From assembly GCF_928381405.1 (NCBI RefSeq), contig NZ_CAKMSB010000003.1, positions 1-64,000 on the forward strand: a stretch of DNA of 64,000 bases. Reading direction: 5' to 3'. Of this stretch, positions 9,352 to 18,729 are shown piece after piece. Made by a program: the position numbers and the translations under genes. This stretch comes from Rothia nasisuis (GTDB lineage Bacteria > Actinomycetota > Actinomycetes > Actinomycetales > Micrococcaceae). The first letter of the stretch is position 1. Each line of letters opens with the position of its first letter. The notes below the pieces were generated by a model. That model was given only the letters and a program-made list of their open reading frames with translations. It had not been told where the DNA came from and did not search any database.

Positions 9352-10962
9352 CTAGAGGCCAAAGATCCAGACCGCCAGGGTCATGGTCACTGCGGTAATC
9401 ACCACGATGCAGAAAAGATTGAGCCAGAGGCCTCCCTTGACCATCTGCCCGATGGTCACATAGCCCGAACCATAGGCAATCGCGTTGGGCGGTGTAGCCA
9501 CCGGCAACATAAATGCACAGGTGGCAGCCAGGGCAACGGGAATGGCCAGCAGCATGGGGTCATAGCCCATACCGATGGCAATACCACCCGCAACGGGCAA
9601 GAAGGTTGCAGCGGTTGCGGTGTTGCTGGTCAGCTCAGTCAAGAAGATAACGCCAGCGGTCACCAGCAGAACAATGACGAGCACGGGCATCACGCCCATC
9701 TGCTCTACGGAATCACCGATCCACTTGGTCAAGCCTGAGCTGGTGAACTGCCCAGAAAGAGCCAGGCCGCCACCGAAGAGAAGCAGCACACCCCAGGGCA
9801 GCTTGGTTGCGGTCTCCCAGTCAATCAGGCGTACGCCCTTGTTGGCGGTGCCTCCCGCAGGTAGGGCGAAGAGGAGCAGGCCAACAGCTACAGCGATTCC
9901 CGCGTCGGTAATCGGGGTGCTCTCTGGCCAGATGATGGGCACAAAAATCCAGGCCAGCGCAGCGGCGATAAAGATGATGAGTACCCGCACCTCACCGGCG
10001 CTCATAGCCCCTAGCTTGGCGTATTCGTTGGCAATGAGCTTCTTGCCGCCGGGAATCTCATCAATCTCTGGCTTGAAGAGAACCTTGGTGAGCAGGAACC
10101 AGCAGAAGAAGAGCACCACCACAGAGAGGGGCACGCCCACCAGCATCCACTGACCAAAACCAATATGCACACCGTGGGTATCGGCCATGTAGCCAGCCAG
10201 TAGGGTGTTGGGCGGGGTGCCAATCAGTGTGCCCAGCGAACCGATGGAGGCAGCGTAGGCAATGCCCAGCATAAGGGCGGTTCCAAAATCAGACTTAATA
10301 ACCGCCTGCTTGACTTCCTCGCTATCGGGGGTAGCGGCGTCCCCAATCTGAATCGCGGTGGTGCCTGAGGCCTGAGCGATCAGCATAAGCACGGAAACAC
10401 CGATAGGAATCATCATCACAGCGGTTGCGGTGTTTGAGACCCACATGGAAAGAAAACCGGTTGCCACCATGAAACCCGCTACCATCATCGAGGGCTTGGT
10501 ACCCATAATGGTGAGGGTCAGCAGGGCAATGCGGCGATGCAGGTTCCAGCGTTGCATTGCAAGAGCCAGCAAGAAACCGCCCATGAAGAGGAAGATGATG
10601 TTGTTGCCGTAGCTAGCGCCAATGTCGTTGATTTCGACCTCGGCGTTGAAAACCGGGAAAATCACCAGCGGTAGCAGGGCGGTGGCGGGAATGGGCAGGG
10701 CCTCGGTCATCCACCAGGCCCCCATGAGGACGGCGGTGGCTGCGGTCAGCCGCGCGGCGTCGGGCACCTCCTCGGGCATAATGACGTAGGTGAGAGCGGC
10801 TGCAAGCAGGCCACCGAACAGGCCAATCAGACGCTTCTTACGTTCACCGGGTTCGACCTCTGGGGCCTGAGAGCCGCGGGAGCGGTGAATCTGATCAATA
10901 GACTGTGTGGGGGCCGCACTATATTTCTGCAGATGGTCGCCTGTGATATGGGGCTTTTCCAT
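9352..10962 (-). CDS. DASS (SLC13) sodium/dicarboxylate symporter
   Basis: 536 residues with about 11-12 membrane segments after a 55-residue charged N-terminal tail. It has both hallmark SNT repeats (SNTATAV and SNTATAA), each paired with a TPPN motif (GTPPNTLL and ATPPNAIAYGSG), which bind sodium and the substrate carboxylate in this family. Likely substrates are succinate, malate or fumarate; the exact one cannot be told. The start at ATG 10962 is favoured over an upstream ATG at 11037 because GTGAGGTTGAG immediately precedes it. Single gene, terminator 9289-9321. Confidence 0.93.
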   Translation of the reverse strand: MEKPHITGDHLQKYSAAPTQSIDQIHRSRGSQAPEVEPGERKKRLIGLFGGLLAAALTYVIMPEEVPDAARLTAATAVLMGAWWMTEALPIPATALLPLVIFPVFNAEVEINDIGASYGNNIIFLFMGGFLLALAMQRWNLHRRIALLTLTIMGTKPSMMVAGFMVATGFLSMWVSNTATAVMMIPIGVSVLMLIAQASGTTAIQIGDAATPDSEEVKQAVIKSDFGTALMLGIAYAASIGSLGTLIGTPPNTLLAGYMADTHGVHIGFGQWMLVGVPLSVVVLFFCWFLLTKVLFKPEIDEIPGGKKLIANEYAKLGAMSAGEVRVLIIFIAAALAWIFVPIIWPESTPITDAGIAVAVGLLLFALPAGGTANKGVRLIDWETATKLPWGVLLLFGGGLALSGQFTSSGLTKWIGDSVEQMGVMPVLVIVLLVTAGVIFLTELTSNTATAATFLPVAGGIAIGMGYDPMLLAIPVALAATCAFMLPVATPPNAIAYGSGYVTIGQMVKGGLWLNLFCIVVITAVTMTLAVWIFGL

Positions 10963-11177
10963 CTCAACCTCACTTCGTTGTGTGTGTTGGTGCCGGGAGT
11001 CTACTAGCTCATTGCGAGAGCATGTTCTCCCGGGCAAAGTGTGTATACAGGGATTTCTTTACTGTACCTGATAAGCGCTGATGTGAAGCGCCCCGGCCAC
11101 TTCTGTTACTTGCCCTGCCTCGGCTAGGGGCCCGGAGCGTCCCTGCACATAGCTCGACTCCACCAGCCCAGCCCGCG

Positions 11178-12680
11178 CTAGTGAGTGGCCTGGCGAACTT
11201 CGCGGCGACGGTCAGCGATAGTAAAGACCATCCCCAGAGTAAGGGTCACCAGAATTGAGCCAAAGGCGGCGATGATGCCGATATTCCAGTGGTAGCCCGC
11301 TTCAACCAGGCCGTATAGAACTGACGGGATAATAGCTGTGCCAATGGCTGTGCCCATCCGCTGACCCAGCGAGAGCACGCCACCAGCTACACCGCTCACG
11401 GCGGGTGACACAGAGGCCAGGGTCAGCGTCTGGTTGGGCGAGATGACCAAGCCACCACCTGCACCAATCAGAATCAGCGGTAGCGCCAAAAACCAGACCG
11501 GCAGCAGACCCTGCTCAACCGGGGTGATAGAGAACATGGTAGCCACGATTGAGATCATGGAGAGGCTAAACCCCACCATGACCAGTCGGCGGCCCATGCC
11601 CAGCACCCGGCGCCCCGCCCAGGGAGCGGCGAAAGCCGAGAGGATCGATGAGGGGATTGTAATTAGTGCGGCCATCAGTGCGCTCTCACCCAGGTGATTT
11701 TGTACGTAGATGGGGATGACCAGCCAGATACTGGTGTTACCCAAAAAGTAGAGGGTGACGATGAGAATGCCATTGCGGAAGGCAGGGGTGGTCACCAGGT
11801 CCATGTCGAGCATGGGTGGGCGGCCTACTCTCTTGTAGCGGCGCTCCCACCACATGAAGAAGCCGATCAAGGCCAGACCTACCGGAAGCGACGCCCATAC
11901 CAGGGGGTTACCGCTGCGTTCTACAAAGGGAAAGAGGGTGGCGAAGATAGCTACTGCCAGGGTGACCATACCAACCGGGTCAAGGTCGAGACGGGAGCGA
12001 GCTGACAGTTGGGCAGGAGCCTGCGGGCGATCGTTGGGGATCCAGCGCTGGGCTAGGAGTAGACCGAGCAGGCCGATGGGCACGTTTATCATGAACATCA
12101 TGCGCCAGCCCAGGGTCTCGCCAAAAATTTGTATCAGAAAGCCACCCAGCACCGGTCCTACGATTACAGCCAGGGCTACCACAGTGCCGAACATACCGTA
12201 GGCGCGGGCCCGGGTCTGGCCGGTGAAGCTGGCCTGAATGATGCCGGTGGTCTGAGGGTTGATGAGGCCTGCACCCAGGCCCTGGATCACACGGGCTGCG
12301 ATGAGGACGCCGATGGTTGGTGCGAGTGCACTCAGCAGGGATCCTAGGGTGAAGAGCCCCACGCCGAGCATAAACATGCGGCGGCGGCCGGTGGCATCGC
12401 CAATGCGTCCGGCGGCGACCAGGGGCACGCCGAAGGCCAGGGCGTAGCCAGAGACAATCCACTGGGTGACGCTCGATCCTGCCTTGAGGGAGTGCCCGAT
12501 GGGGGTGAGAGCCACGTTGACTACCGAGATTGCCATGAGCGCCATGAAGAGCGGAATCAGCAGGGCCACCATGAGTTTGCGAGCGCTGGTGTTGGGCGGC
12601 AGGTTGACCTGGTCCGGTGGAGCAGGGCGCTGCGCGGGAGCTTGTGCCGGTAGGGGGTTGGTCTCTGGTGGTATTTTCAC
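11178..12680 (-). CDS. DHA2-family MFS exporter (14-TM drug-efflux type)
   Basis: 500 residues, a proline-rich cytosolic N-terminus of about 35 residues, then about 14 hydrophobic segments. Motifs of the DHA2 (EmrB/QacA) group are present: SVVNVALTPIG in TM1, motif A GRIGDATGRRR in loop 2-3, and motif C GPVLGGFL in TM5. It would expel lipophilic or cationic compounds by proton antiport; the substrate is unknown. No TetR or MarR gene is adjacent. The upstream 110 bases carry a GTACAGTGCCATTGTAAAC imperfect palindrome that could be a regulator site. Confidence 0.9.
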   Translation of the reverse strand: MKIPPETNPLPAQAPAQRPAPPDQVNLPPNTSARKLMVALLIPLFMALMAISVVNVALTPIGHSLKAGSSVTQWIVSGYALAFGVPLVAAGRIGDATGRRRMFMLGVGLFTLGSLLSALAPTIGVLIAARVIQGLGAGLINPQTTGIIQASFTGQTRARAYGMFGTVVALAVIVGPVLGGFLIQIFGETLGWRMMFMINVPIGLLGLLLAQRWIPNDRPQAPAQLSARSRLDLDPVGMVTLAVAIFATLFPFVERSGNPLVWASLPVGLALIGFFMWWERRYKRVGRPPMLDMDLVTTPAFRNGILIVTLYFLGNTSIWLVIPIYVQNHLGESALMAALITIPSSILSAFAAPWAGRRVLGMGRRLVMVGFSLSMISIVATMFSITPVEQGLLPVWFLALPLILIGAGGGLVISPNQTLTLASVSPAVSGVAGGVLSLGQRMGTAIGTAIIPSVLYGLVEAGYHWNIGIIAAFGSILVTLTLGMVFTIADRRREVRQATH

Positions 12681-12761
12681 TGCTGCGTTTCTTCTCTTGC
12701 GTCCGTGGCGTACAGTGCCATTGTAAACCCGCTTAGTTCAGCAATGAAACATTTGATGTGT

Positions 12762-12787
12762 AAAGTTTTGCAGAAATGCAAACTTTT
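12762..12787 (-). terminator. Hairpin after the TrmH-like gene
   Basis: AAAGTTTTGCA and TGCAAACTTTT pair with one bulged base around a GAAA loop. It lies directly downstream of the minus-strand stop at 12802. Confidence 0.55.
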
Positions 12788-12801
12788 CTTAGGTTGGCGC
12801 C

Positions 12802-13458
12802 CTAGCGGACGCGCTGGCCGAACTCGTGGCGGCGAATCCAGGCGTGCATGGCGATACCGGCAGCAGTTGCCGCATTCATGGAACGGGTGGAACCGTACTG
12901 CTCGATCGACAGGGTCGCCTCAGCTGCCGTGTGAATCCCTTCAGAGAGACCCGGGCCCTCCTGCCCGAAAACCAGCACGCAGTCTTTGGGCAGGTCGTAG
13001 GTTTCAAGCTGCTTGGAGTCGGGGAAGATATCAATACCTATAATCGCTAGCCCCTCCCCCTGTGCCCAGGCCACAAAGTCTTCAACGGTAGGGTGGTGGC
13101 GCACGTGCTGATAGCGGTCGGTGACCATAGCGCCGCGGCGGTTCCACCGCTTCTTGCCAATGATATGCACCTCTTTAGCTAGAAAAGCGTTGGCAGTGCG
13201 CACCACGGTGCCGATATTGAGGTCGTGCTGCCAGTTCTCGATGGCTACGTGAAAGGAGTGGCGTCGGGTGTCGAGATCGGCAACGATGGCGTCCATACTC
13301 CAGTACCGGTAGCGGTCAAGGACGTTGCGGCGGTCGCCCTCGCGCAGTAGCTCTGGGTCCCACCAATCGCCTTCGGGCCAGGGGCCCACCCAGGGGCCGA
13401 CGCCGATTTCCCGCTCCGTGCTCTCGACTTCGGCCTCAGTTGCTTCTAGGTCTGCCAC
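12802..13458 (-). CDS. TrmH/SpoU-family RNA 2'-O-methyltransferase
   Basis: 218 residues. The SPOUT knot motifs are all present: motif 1 NIGTVVRTANAF (near 85), motif 2 VLVFGQEGPGLS (near 163) and motif 3 IEQYGSTRSMNAATAAGI (near 187). These enzymes transfer methyl from SAM to a ribose in tRNA or rRNA; the target cannot be assigned. It begins at GTG 13458 immediately after the pyrE stop (TAAGTG), so it is co-translated with pyrE, a pairing common in actinobacteria. A hairpin follows at 12762-12787. Confidence 0.92.
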   Translation of the reverse strand: MADLEATEAEVESTEREIGVGPWVGPWPEGDWWDPELLREGDRRNVLDRYRYWSMDAIVADLDTRRHSFHVAIENWQHDLNIGTVVRTANAFLAKEVHIIGKKRWNRRGAMVTDRYQHVRHHPTVEDFVAWAQGEGLAIIGIDIFPDSKQLETYDLPKDCVLVFGQEGPGLSEGIHTAAEATLSIEQYGSTRSMNAATAAGIAMHAWIRRHEFGQRVR

Positions 13459-14040
13459 TTAGTCCAGGCCCAGGTCGGTCTTGGAGTAGGCGTAGAGGCA
13501 GGGCACGCCCGCAACTTCTTCAATGTGCTCCTTGGCGCCGGTAGCGCGGTCAACGATGACGGCGACGGCTACCACCTCAGCGCCTGCCTTGCGCAGGGCC
13601 TCAACAGCGGTGAGGGCGGAGCCACCGGTGGTGGAGGTGTCCTCAACGGCGACCACGCGACGTCCTTCAACTGATGGGCCTTCAACCTGGCGGCCCATTC
13701 CGTAGGACTTCTGGGCCTTACGCACGACAAAGGTGTCGATGGCGCGACCCTGGTCACCTGCGGTGCGCATGATGGCGTGGCCGACAGGGTCGGCACCCAT
13801 GGTCAGGCCACCGGCGGCGTCAAATTCAATGTCAGCTGAGTCGAGCAGGTCAAGCATGACCTGGCCAACCAGGCGGGAGGCCTCGTGGTGCAGGGTGATG
13901 CGGCGCAAATCAACGTAGTAGTCAGCTTCTTTACCAGAGGCCAGGGTGACCTTACCGCGCACGACGGCTAATTCACTGATGAGCTCGCGCAGACGTTCGC
14001 GTGCTTGATCGATGGGGAGGGTGGTGGAGAGGTTAGTCAT
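13459..14040 (-). CDS. pyrE: Orotate phosphoribosyltransferase
   Basis: 193 residues; joins orotate with PRPP to give OMP in pyrimidine biosynthesis. The PRPP-binding loop VVAVEDTSTTGGSAL lies near residues 128-142, and the substrate-binding residues LASGKEADYYVDLR are near 34-47. ATG 14040 has no ribosome site but has TAGACT seven bases upstream (14048-14053), so translation is probably leaderless. First gene of a pair with the TrmH-like gene. The rest of the pyr operon is not here. Confidence 0.95.
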   Translation of the reverse strand: MTNLSTTLPIDQARERLRELISELAVVRGKVTLASGKEADYYVDLRRITLHHEASRLVGQVMLDLLDSADIEFDAAGGLTMGADPVGHAIMRTAGDQGRAIDTFVVRKAQKSYGMGRQVEGPSVEGRRVVAVEDTSTTGGSALTAVEALRKAGAEVVAVAVIVDRATGAKEHIEEVAGVPCLYAYSKTDLGLD

Positions 14041-14047
14041 GCTTTTT

Positions 14048-14053
14048 AGTCTA
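14048..14053 (-). promoter_or_regulatory. -10 box TAGACT for leaderless pyrE
   Basis: TAGACT on the minus strand ends 7 bases before ATG 14040, with no ribosome site between. This spacing places transcription start at or next to the start codon. Confidence 0.5.
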
Positions 14054-14181
14054 AAGGACGCTACCGCCTAGCCGGGGGCAGGCAGGGCGAGTTACCGCCG
14101 GGTGAGCCGATTAGCGCAAGGACGCTCGGGCCCAGCTCGTCACAGCAAGCAGGCAGGTTGTACGCCCGCCCAGCCCACCCG

Positions 14182-15606
14182 CTACCTGGGCACGGCAGCC
14201 CGGAGTTTGGTGACCATCTCCTCATATTCAGCGGCCGGGTCAGAGTCCGCGACGATTGCCCCACCGGCTGCCAGGGTGAACAGACCGTCGGAGTGGGCTA
14301 CTAGCGTCCTAATGACAATGGAGAGGGCGGCTGAGCCGTCGGCGCCCAGGTAGCCCAGGGCACCCGAGTAGACCCCGCGGGCCCGGCCCTCAAGCCGGTC
14401 GATGATAGCCATGGTGGCGGCCTTGGGTGCGCCGGTCATGGAGCCGCCGGGGAAGCAGGCGGCCACAGCCTCCAGGGCGGTGACGCCCGGGCGCAGCTGC
14501 GAGACAACGGTTGAGACCAGCTGGTGCACTGTCGAATAGGACTCCACCCCCATGAGCACCGGCACCCGCACGCTCTCGGGGTAGGAGACCATCGACAGGT
14601 CGTTGCGGAGTAGGTCCACGATCATGAGGTTTTCGGCGCGGGTTTTGGGGTCGCTGGCAAGCCAGGTGGCTGCCTGCTGGTCTTCGTGGGCGGACGCGCC
14701 CCGCGGCACGGTGCCCTTGATGGGCTTGGCTTCAGCGCGGCCCTCGGCAGTGACCGTCAGGAATTTTTCGGGAGAGGACGAGAGCACCGTAAAGTCATCG
14801 CAGCGTAGGAAGGCCGCGTAGGGGGCGGCATTGGCCTGCCGCTGGGCCAGGTAGAGACTGAGCAGTTCGTCAGCATCTAGCGGGGTAGCCAGCTGCACTG
14901 AAGTCTCGGCCGTCAGGCATACCTCATAGCTGTTGCCCTCAGCGATTTCAGCCCGAGCGCTGGCAATAGCGGCCAGATAATCGGTGCGGTCGGGCAGGGG
15001 AAAGTCAGGTAAAACCACCTGCGAAGCATATTCCTTTTTAGCTATACATATAGATGAAGTGAATATTTCTTGCAGTTTTTGTGCAGTGTCTTCAACCCAG
15101 TCAGCGGGCCCTACCAGCCAGCATCTCTCGCTGGCATGCTCAAGGATGAGGTAGTGGGTTGCTGGCATCCATAGGGCATCTGGGGTATGGGCTACCCGCT
15201 GAGGGTGCTCCCCGTGAAAGGCAGTGACCTCTAGGTCGGCATGGGTTTCGTAGCCCATGAAACCCACATAGCCGCCCAGCAGGACGCCGATGGGCGGGGC
15301 GTCCTCATCCTTGGTGACCGCAGGGCGCGGCGCAGCCTCCACAAAGTCGGGGAGCACCTGCCAGATGCTGTCGCGGTAGACCTGCTGGGGGCGGCCACTC
15401 ACGTCAAGCAGGTCAACCTGCCCCGGCTGCCCGTAGCGCAGCACTCCCCCACCCAGGGGCGCCCCCAGGTAGGAGTAGCGGGACATGGGCGACTCGTCGC
15501 GGGCCGAATCCAGCCAGAAGGCATACGAAGACCCGCCAGCCAGCAGAGGAAAAGCGACGGCGGGTTCTACCGAAAAGTTCAGAGCACGACAGGTTAGAGA
15601 AGTCAC
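14182..15606 (-). CDS. pabB: Aminodeoxychorismate synthase component I
   Basis: 474 residues, chorismate-binding enzyme fold. It contains the diagnostic KPIKGT motif (near residue 295), in which Lys replaces the Ala of anthranilate synthase (PIAGT), plus SSSPEKFL, ENLMIVDLLRNDL, FPGGSMTGAPK and the final GGAIVADSDPAAEYEE. It would convert chorismate and ammonia to ADC for folate. The glutaminase PabA is not fused and not in the window. GTG 15606 follows TACAAT by six bases without a ribosome site, suggesting a leaderless start. Confidence 0.92.
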   Translation of the reverse strand: MTSLTCRALNFSVEPAVAFPLLAGGSSYAFWLDSARDESPMSRYSYLGAPLGGGVLRYGQPGQVDLLDVSGRPQQVYRDSIWQVLPDFVEAAPRPAVTKDEDAPPIGVLLGGYVGFMGYETHADLEVTAFHGEHPQRVAHTPDALWMPATHYLILEHASERCWLVGPADWVEDTAQKLQEIFTSSICIAKKEYASQVVLPDFPLPDRTDYLAAIASARAEIAEGNSYEVCLTAETSVQLATPLDADELLSLYLAQRQANAAPYAAFLRCDDFTVLSSSPEKFLTVTAEGRAEAKPIKGTVPRGASAHEDQQAATWLASDPKTRAENLMIVDLLRNDLSMVSYPESVRVPVLMGVESYSTVHQLVSTVVSQLRPGVTALEAVAACFPGGSMTGAPKAATMAIIDRLEGRARGVYSGALGYLGADGSAALSIVIRTLVAHSDGLFTLAAGGAIVADSDPAAEYEEMVTKLRAAVPR

Positions 15607-15633
15607 CGACTCATTGTAACGGGGTAGGCAGGG

Positions 15634-15752
15634 GTTTTACCTGCCCAGGCTTGGTGTGGGGCTGGCGTCAAAGAGCTGCTAGGGCGGGGGTGGAAGTTCT
15701 ACCTGCGCAAGCCTGGCTCGGGGCTGGCGTATAGGGGTGGCTTGCGCAGGTA
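15634..15752. repeat. Two related 35-bp direct repeats with an inverted third arm
   Basis: A unit beginning TTTTACCTGCCCAGGCTTGG (15635) and ending GGGGCTGGCGT recurs, diverged, at 15698-15730 (TTCTACCTGCGCAAGCCTGG). The second unit's TACCTGCGCAAGCC (15700-15713) is perfectly complementary to 15739-15752. The region lies between the rhodanese stop and the pabB start and probably serves as the terminator of the former. Confidence 0.55.
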
Positions 15753-15797
15753 AAACCGTAGCTAGCTGCCATCGAGCTAACAAAGGCCGGCGGGTAG

Positions 15798-16127
15798 CTA
15801 GCGAACCTGCGGGGTTTCGCCATTTTCTGAGACCATAGGTTTCTCAGCCTCCTGCCAGGCACCCATGCCGCCGATAACGTTGACGGCGTCGAAGCCGTAC
15901 TGGGTCAGGTAGGCTGCGACGCGCAGGGAGCGGCCACCAGCGCGGCAGATGACGTAGACGTCCTCGTCGAGGGGAACTTCGCCGTAGCGCTCGGGCACCT
16001 CGCCCAGGGGGATGTGCTGGGCGCCTTCGATGTGGCCTTCTACCCACTCGTAGTCTTCGCGTACGTCCAGAATTTTGGCGTCTGCGGGGATTTCGTCGAC
16101 GGTGACCTGGCGGATATCTTCGTTCAT
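15798..16127 (-). CDS. Single-domain rhodanese-like sulfurtransferase
   Basis: 109 residues, one rhodanese domain. The active-site loop is CRAGGRS near residue 68, with the persulfide-forming Cys, preceded by LDVREDYEWVEGHIEGAQHIPLGE, of which the first half gives the usual D-R pair. It probably moves sulfane sulfur in the cytosol (GlpE-like). ATG 16127 was chosen because GAAAGG stands seven bases upstream; a longer in-frame start at 16187 would add a basic tail unlike the family. Monocistronic. Confidence 0.9.
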   Translation of the reverse strand: MNEDIRQVTVDEIPADAKILDVREDYEWVEGHIEGAQHIPLGEVPERYGEVPLDEDVYVICRAGGRSLRVAAYLTQYGFDAVNVIGGMGAWQEAEKPMVSENGETPQVR

Positions 16128-16333
16128 CGCTGAACCTTTCTTTCGTGGTGGTTCCTTCAGCCTATGCCGGGGGGTCTTAGGCTTCAAGGCTGGCCCCTTG
16201 GTTTAGCCTATAGCGTGCCCTGTCTGCGGCTTTTGAGCAGGGGTTTTCGTAATAAAACTTCCCTATCTTCTTTATTTTCAGGCAGGACGGCGGGGTGCGG
16301 TGTGTAGCCGGTTCTTCAGTGTTTAATGGGTCT

Positions 16334-17971
16334 ATGTCTAACCGTGCCGGCACTCTTGCCACTCCAGAAGATCTTGTCAATATTGATGAGCTGCTTGCCG
16401 CCTACCGCGAGCGCACTCCCGACCTGAGCGACCCTGCCCAGCGTGTTGCTTTTGGCACCTCGGGGCACCGGGGTAGTTCGTTGAAGAGCTCCTTTAATGA
16501 TGCGCATATTGCTGCGATTTCACAGGCGATTGCTGAATACCGGGCGGGGCAGGGTTTTACCGGCCCGCTGTTTATGGGTAAGGATACCCATGCGCTCTCT
16601 GGGCCCGCGCAGGATACTGCGCTGGAGGTTCTTGCGGCTAACGGTGTCACTGTGCTGCTGGATGAGGCGGACGGTTTTGTGCCTACCCCGGCTCTCTCCC
16701 ATGCCATTATTGTGCACAATGCTAACCCTGAGTGTGGCGGGCAGGCTGACGGCATCGTTATCACCCCTAGTCATAACCCGCCCGCAGACGGTGGTTTTAA
16801 GTACAACCCTCCTCACGGTGGGCCAGCAGATTCCGATGCGACCGGCTGGATTGCCCAGCGCGCTAATGAACTTTTGGAAGGTAATAACGCTGACGTCAAG
16901 CGTCTGCCTCTAGAAGAGGCTAGGGCTGTTGATACGACCGGTACCTACGACTATCTGGGTGCCTACGTTGCTGAGCTGGGCGAGGTCATCGATATGGATG
17001 CTATTCGCTCTGCCGGCGTCCGTATCGGTGCAGACCCTATGGGTTCTGCGTCCGTTGAGTACTGGAAGCGTATTGCTACCGAATATGATCTGAACCTGAC
17101 CGTGGTTAACCCCGATGTGGATCCCCAGTGGGCTTTTATGACCCTGGATTGGGATGAGAAGATTCGCATGGACTGCTCTTCACCCAACGCCATGGCCTCC
17201 CTCATTGCTAACCGCGATAAGTACGACATCGCTACCGGTAATGATGCGGACTCTGACCGCCACGGTATCGTCACTCCCGATGCTGGTCTTATGAACCCCA
17301 ACCACTACCTCGCTGTAGCCATCGACTATCTCTATACCCACCGTGATGGTTGGGCAGCGGATGCGGGAATCGGCAAAACCCTGGTCTCTTCGTCCATGAT
17401 TGACCGCGTGGCTGCTGCACTGGGTCGCACGCTGGTTGAGGTTCCCGTTGGTTTCAAGTACTTTGTGGACGGTCTTAGCGCCGGCACTATCGGCTTTGGC
17501 GGCGAAGAGTCCGCAGGTGCCTCCTTCTTGATGCGAGACGGCAGGGTCTGGACCACCGATAAGGACGGCATCATCCTCGCCCTCCTTGCCGCTGAAATTA
17601 TTGCTGTTACCGGCAAGACTCCTTCCCAGCGCTACGCGGAACTGGCCGCAGAATACGGTGCGCCGGCTTACGCCCGTGTGGACGCCGCTGCTAGCCGCGA
17701 GCAGAAGGCTAAGCTGTCCAAGCTCTCCCCGGCGGACGTCACGGCCTCCGAACTGGCGGGTGAGGTTATCACCGCCAAGCTCACCGAGGCTCCCGGTAAC
17801 GGAGCAGCTATCGGCGGTCTTAAGGTCACCACCGAAAACGCCTGGTTCGCTGCCCGCCCCTCCGGCACCGAGGATGTCTACAAGATCTACGCTGAGTCCT
17901 TCCTCGGCGCTGACCACCTGGCGCAGGTGCAGACTGAGGCGAAGAAGCTAGTGGATGGCGTCATCGCCTAA
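16334..17971 (+). CDS. pgm: Phosphoglucomutase (alpha-D-glucose type)
   Basis: 545 residues; interconverts glucose 1-phosphate and glucose 6-phosphate, feeding glycogen and cell-wall sugars. Evidence: FGTSGHRGS near the N-terminus, the phosphoserine loop ITPSHNPP near 145, the magnesium loop NDADSDRHG near 300, sugar loop [10 protein letters not shown], and the phosphate loop [13 protein letters not shown] near the C-terminus. ATG 16334 gives the family N-terminus MSNRAGTLA; an in-frame ATG at 16295 would add an unrelated lead. Codon use is richer in T-ending codons than that of neighbours. A terminator follows at 17992-18027. Confidence 0.96.
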   Translation: MSNRAGTLATPEDLVNIDELLAAYRERTPDLSDPAQRVAFGTSGHRGSSLKSSFNDAHIAAISQAIAEYRAGQGFTGPLFMGKDTHALSGPAQDTALEVLAANGVTVLLDEADGFVPTPALSHAIIVHNANPECGGQADGIVITPSHNPPADGGFKYNPPHGGPADSDATGWIAQRANELLEGNNADVKRLPLEEARAVDTTGTYDYLGAYVAELGEVIDMDAIRSAGVRIGADPMGSASVEYWKRIATEYDLNLTVVNPDVDPQWAFMTLDWDEKIRMDCSSPNAMASLIANRDKYDIATGNDADSDRHGIVTPDAGLMNPNHYLAVAIDYLYTHRDGWAADAGIGKTLVSSSMIDRVAAALGRTLVEVPVGFKYFVDGLSAGTIGFGGEESAGASFLMRDGRVWTTDKDGIILALLAAEIIAVTGKTPSQRYAELAAEYGAPAYARVDAAASREQKAKLSKLSPADVTASELAGEVITAKLTEAPGNGAAIGGLKVTTENAWFAARPSGTEDVYKIYAESFLGADHLAQVQTEAKKLVDGVIA

Positions 17972-17991
17972 TACCCAACTCCATTTCCAGT

Positions 17992-18027
17992 GGCCCCACC
18001 CGCTCTGATGAGCGCACCGGTGGGGCC
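17992..18027 (+). terminator. Terminator after pgm
   Basis: GGCCCCACC (17992-18000) pairs with GGTGGGGCC (18019-18027), followed by TTTGTG. Confidence 0.7.
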
Positions 18028-18246
18028 TTTGTGTAGGTAAATAGGTTGGGCCCTATGCCTTAAGAAAATTGACCACCAAGTTTAACTAAGCTGGTTGAGA
18101 AGAGTATCGTTACCTAGCGAGCAGATACCTCAACCAACGACCGGGGCTTCTTTGGCCACCCCCGCATGCTAGCTAACCTTTTCTCCGTAGAGCTCTGGGA
18201 GCGTTTCTCTCCCCCTCCCCTGCCTCCCCATGATGGGCACCTTAGA
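18028..18246. other. Intergenic, nothing supported
   Basis: Between the terminators of pgm and of the mrp operon. No frame with coding character or a ribosome site was found. Confidence 0.4.
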
Positions 18247-18285
18247 ACTTCAAAGGGACCGCACAGTATGCGGTCCCTTTGAAGT
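18247..18285 (-). terminator. Strong terminator of the mrp operon
   Basis: A perfect 17-bp stem (18247-18263 with 18269-18285) around a five-base loop, CTTCAAAGGGACCGCA on the left. It lies about 90 bases after the last mrp gene. Confidence 0.85.
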
Positions 18286-18372
18286 CTTCTAGTTCTCCTG
18301 TGACGTTCTACGGCCCCTGTGGGCGGCACCAACGGAAAAGCGGGGGCCGGGCGGACGCCCCGCGCTGACCCT

Positions 18373-18729
18373 CTAGTTGCCCTCCACCTCGTCAACCAGG
18401 GCGCGCAGGTCGTCATGGCGCAAATCGTCCTTACGGAAGTGCTTATTGCGGTAACCCGAGCGGCCCATCATATGCCCAGAGATAGGGATGGTGAGCATCT
18501 GAAGGAGCAAGATGACAAGCAACACCGGCAGCAGAGCCAGGGAGCGGAAGTGAAAGGCCACGGCCAGTAGCATAAGCATCAGACCGAAGACCTGAGGCTT
18601 GGTGCCCGAGTGCAGACGGGTCAGCAGGTCGGGAAAGCGAACCAGACCGATTGCCGCCCCCAGAGACATCAGCGCCCCCAGTAGCATGCAGAGCAGGGCC
18701 AGAACGTCACAAACGGTATCAAAATTCAT
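18373..18729 (-). CDS. mnhG: Mrp antiporter subunit G
   Basis: 118 residues with three membrane segments (near 5-25, 48-65 and 68-85), including the PhaG/MnhG pattern LGLAAAIG-like ALMSLGAAIGLVRFPDLLTRLH and TKPQVFGLMLML. It is the smallest membrane subunit of the multi-subunit sodium(potassium)/proton antiporter. Its ATG shares one base with the stop of mnhF (TAATG), so it is coupled. Last gene of the operon; terminator 18247-18285 follows. Confidence 0.93.
   Translation of the reverse strand: MNFDTVCDVLALLCMLLGALMSLGAAIGLVRFPDLLTRLHSGTKPQVFGLMLMLLAVAFHFRSLALLPVLLVILLLQMLTIPISGHMMGRSGYRNKHFRKDDLRHDDLRALVDEVEGN

Noticed and set aside
18114-18416. A 100-codon frame on the minus strand downstream of mnhG
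   Set aside because: It overlaps the mnhG end and the operon terminator, is Arg-rich with GC-driven codons, and has no ribosome site; judged a chance frame.
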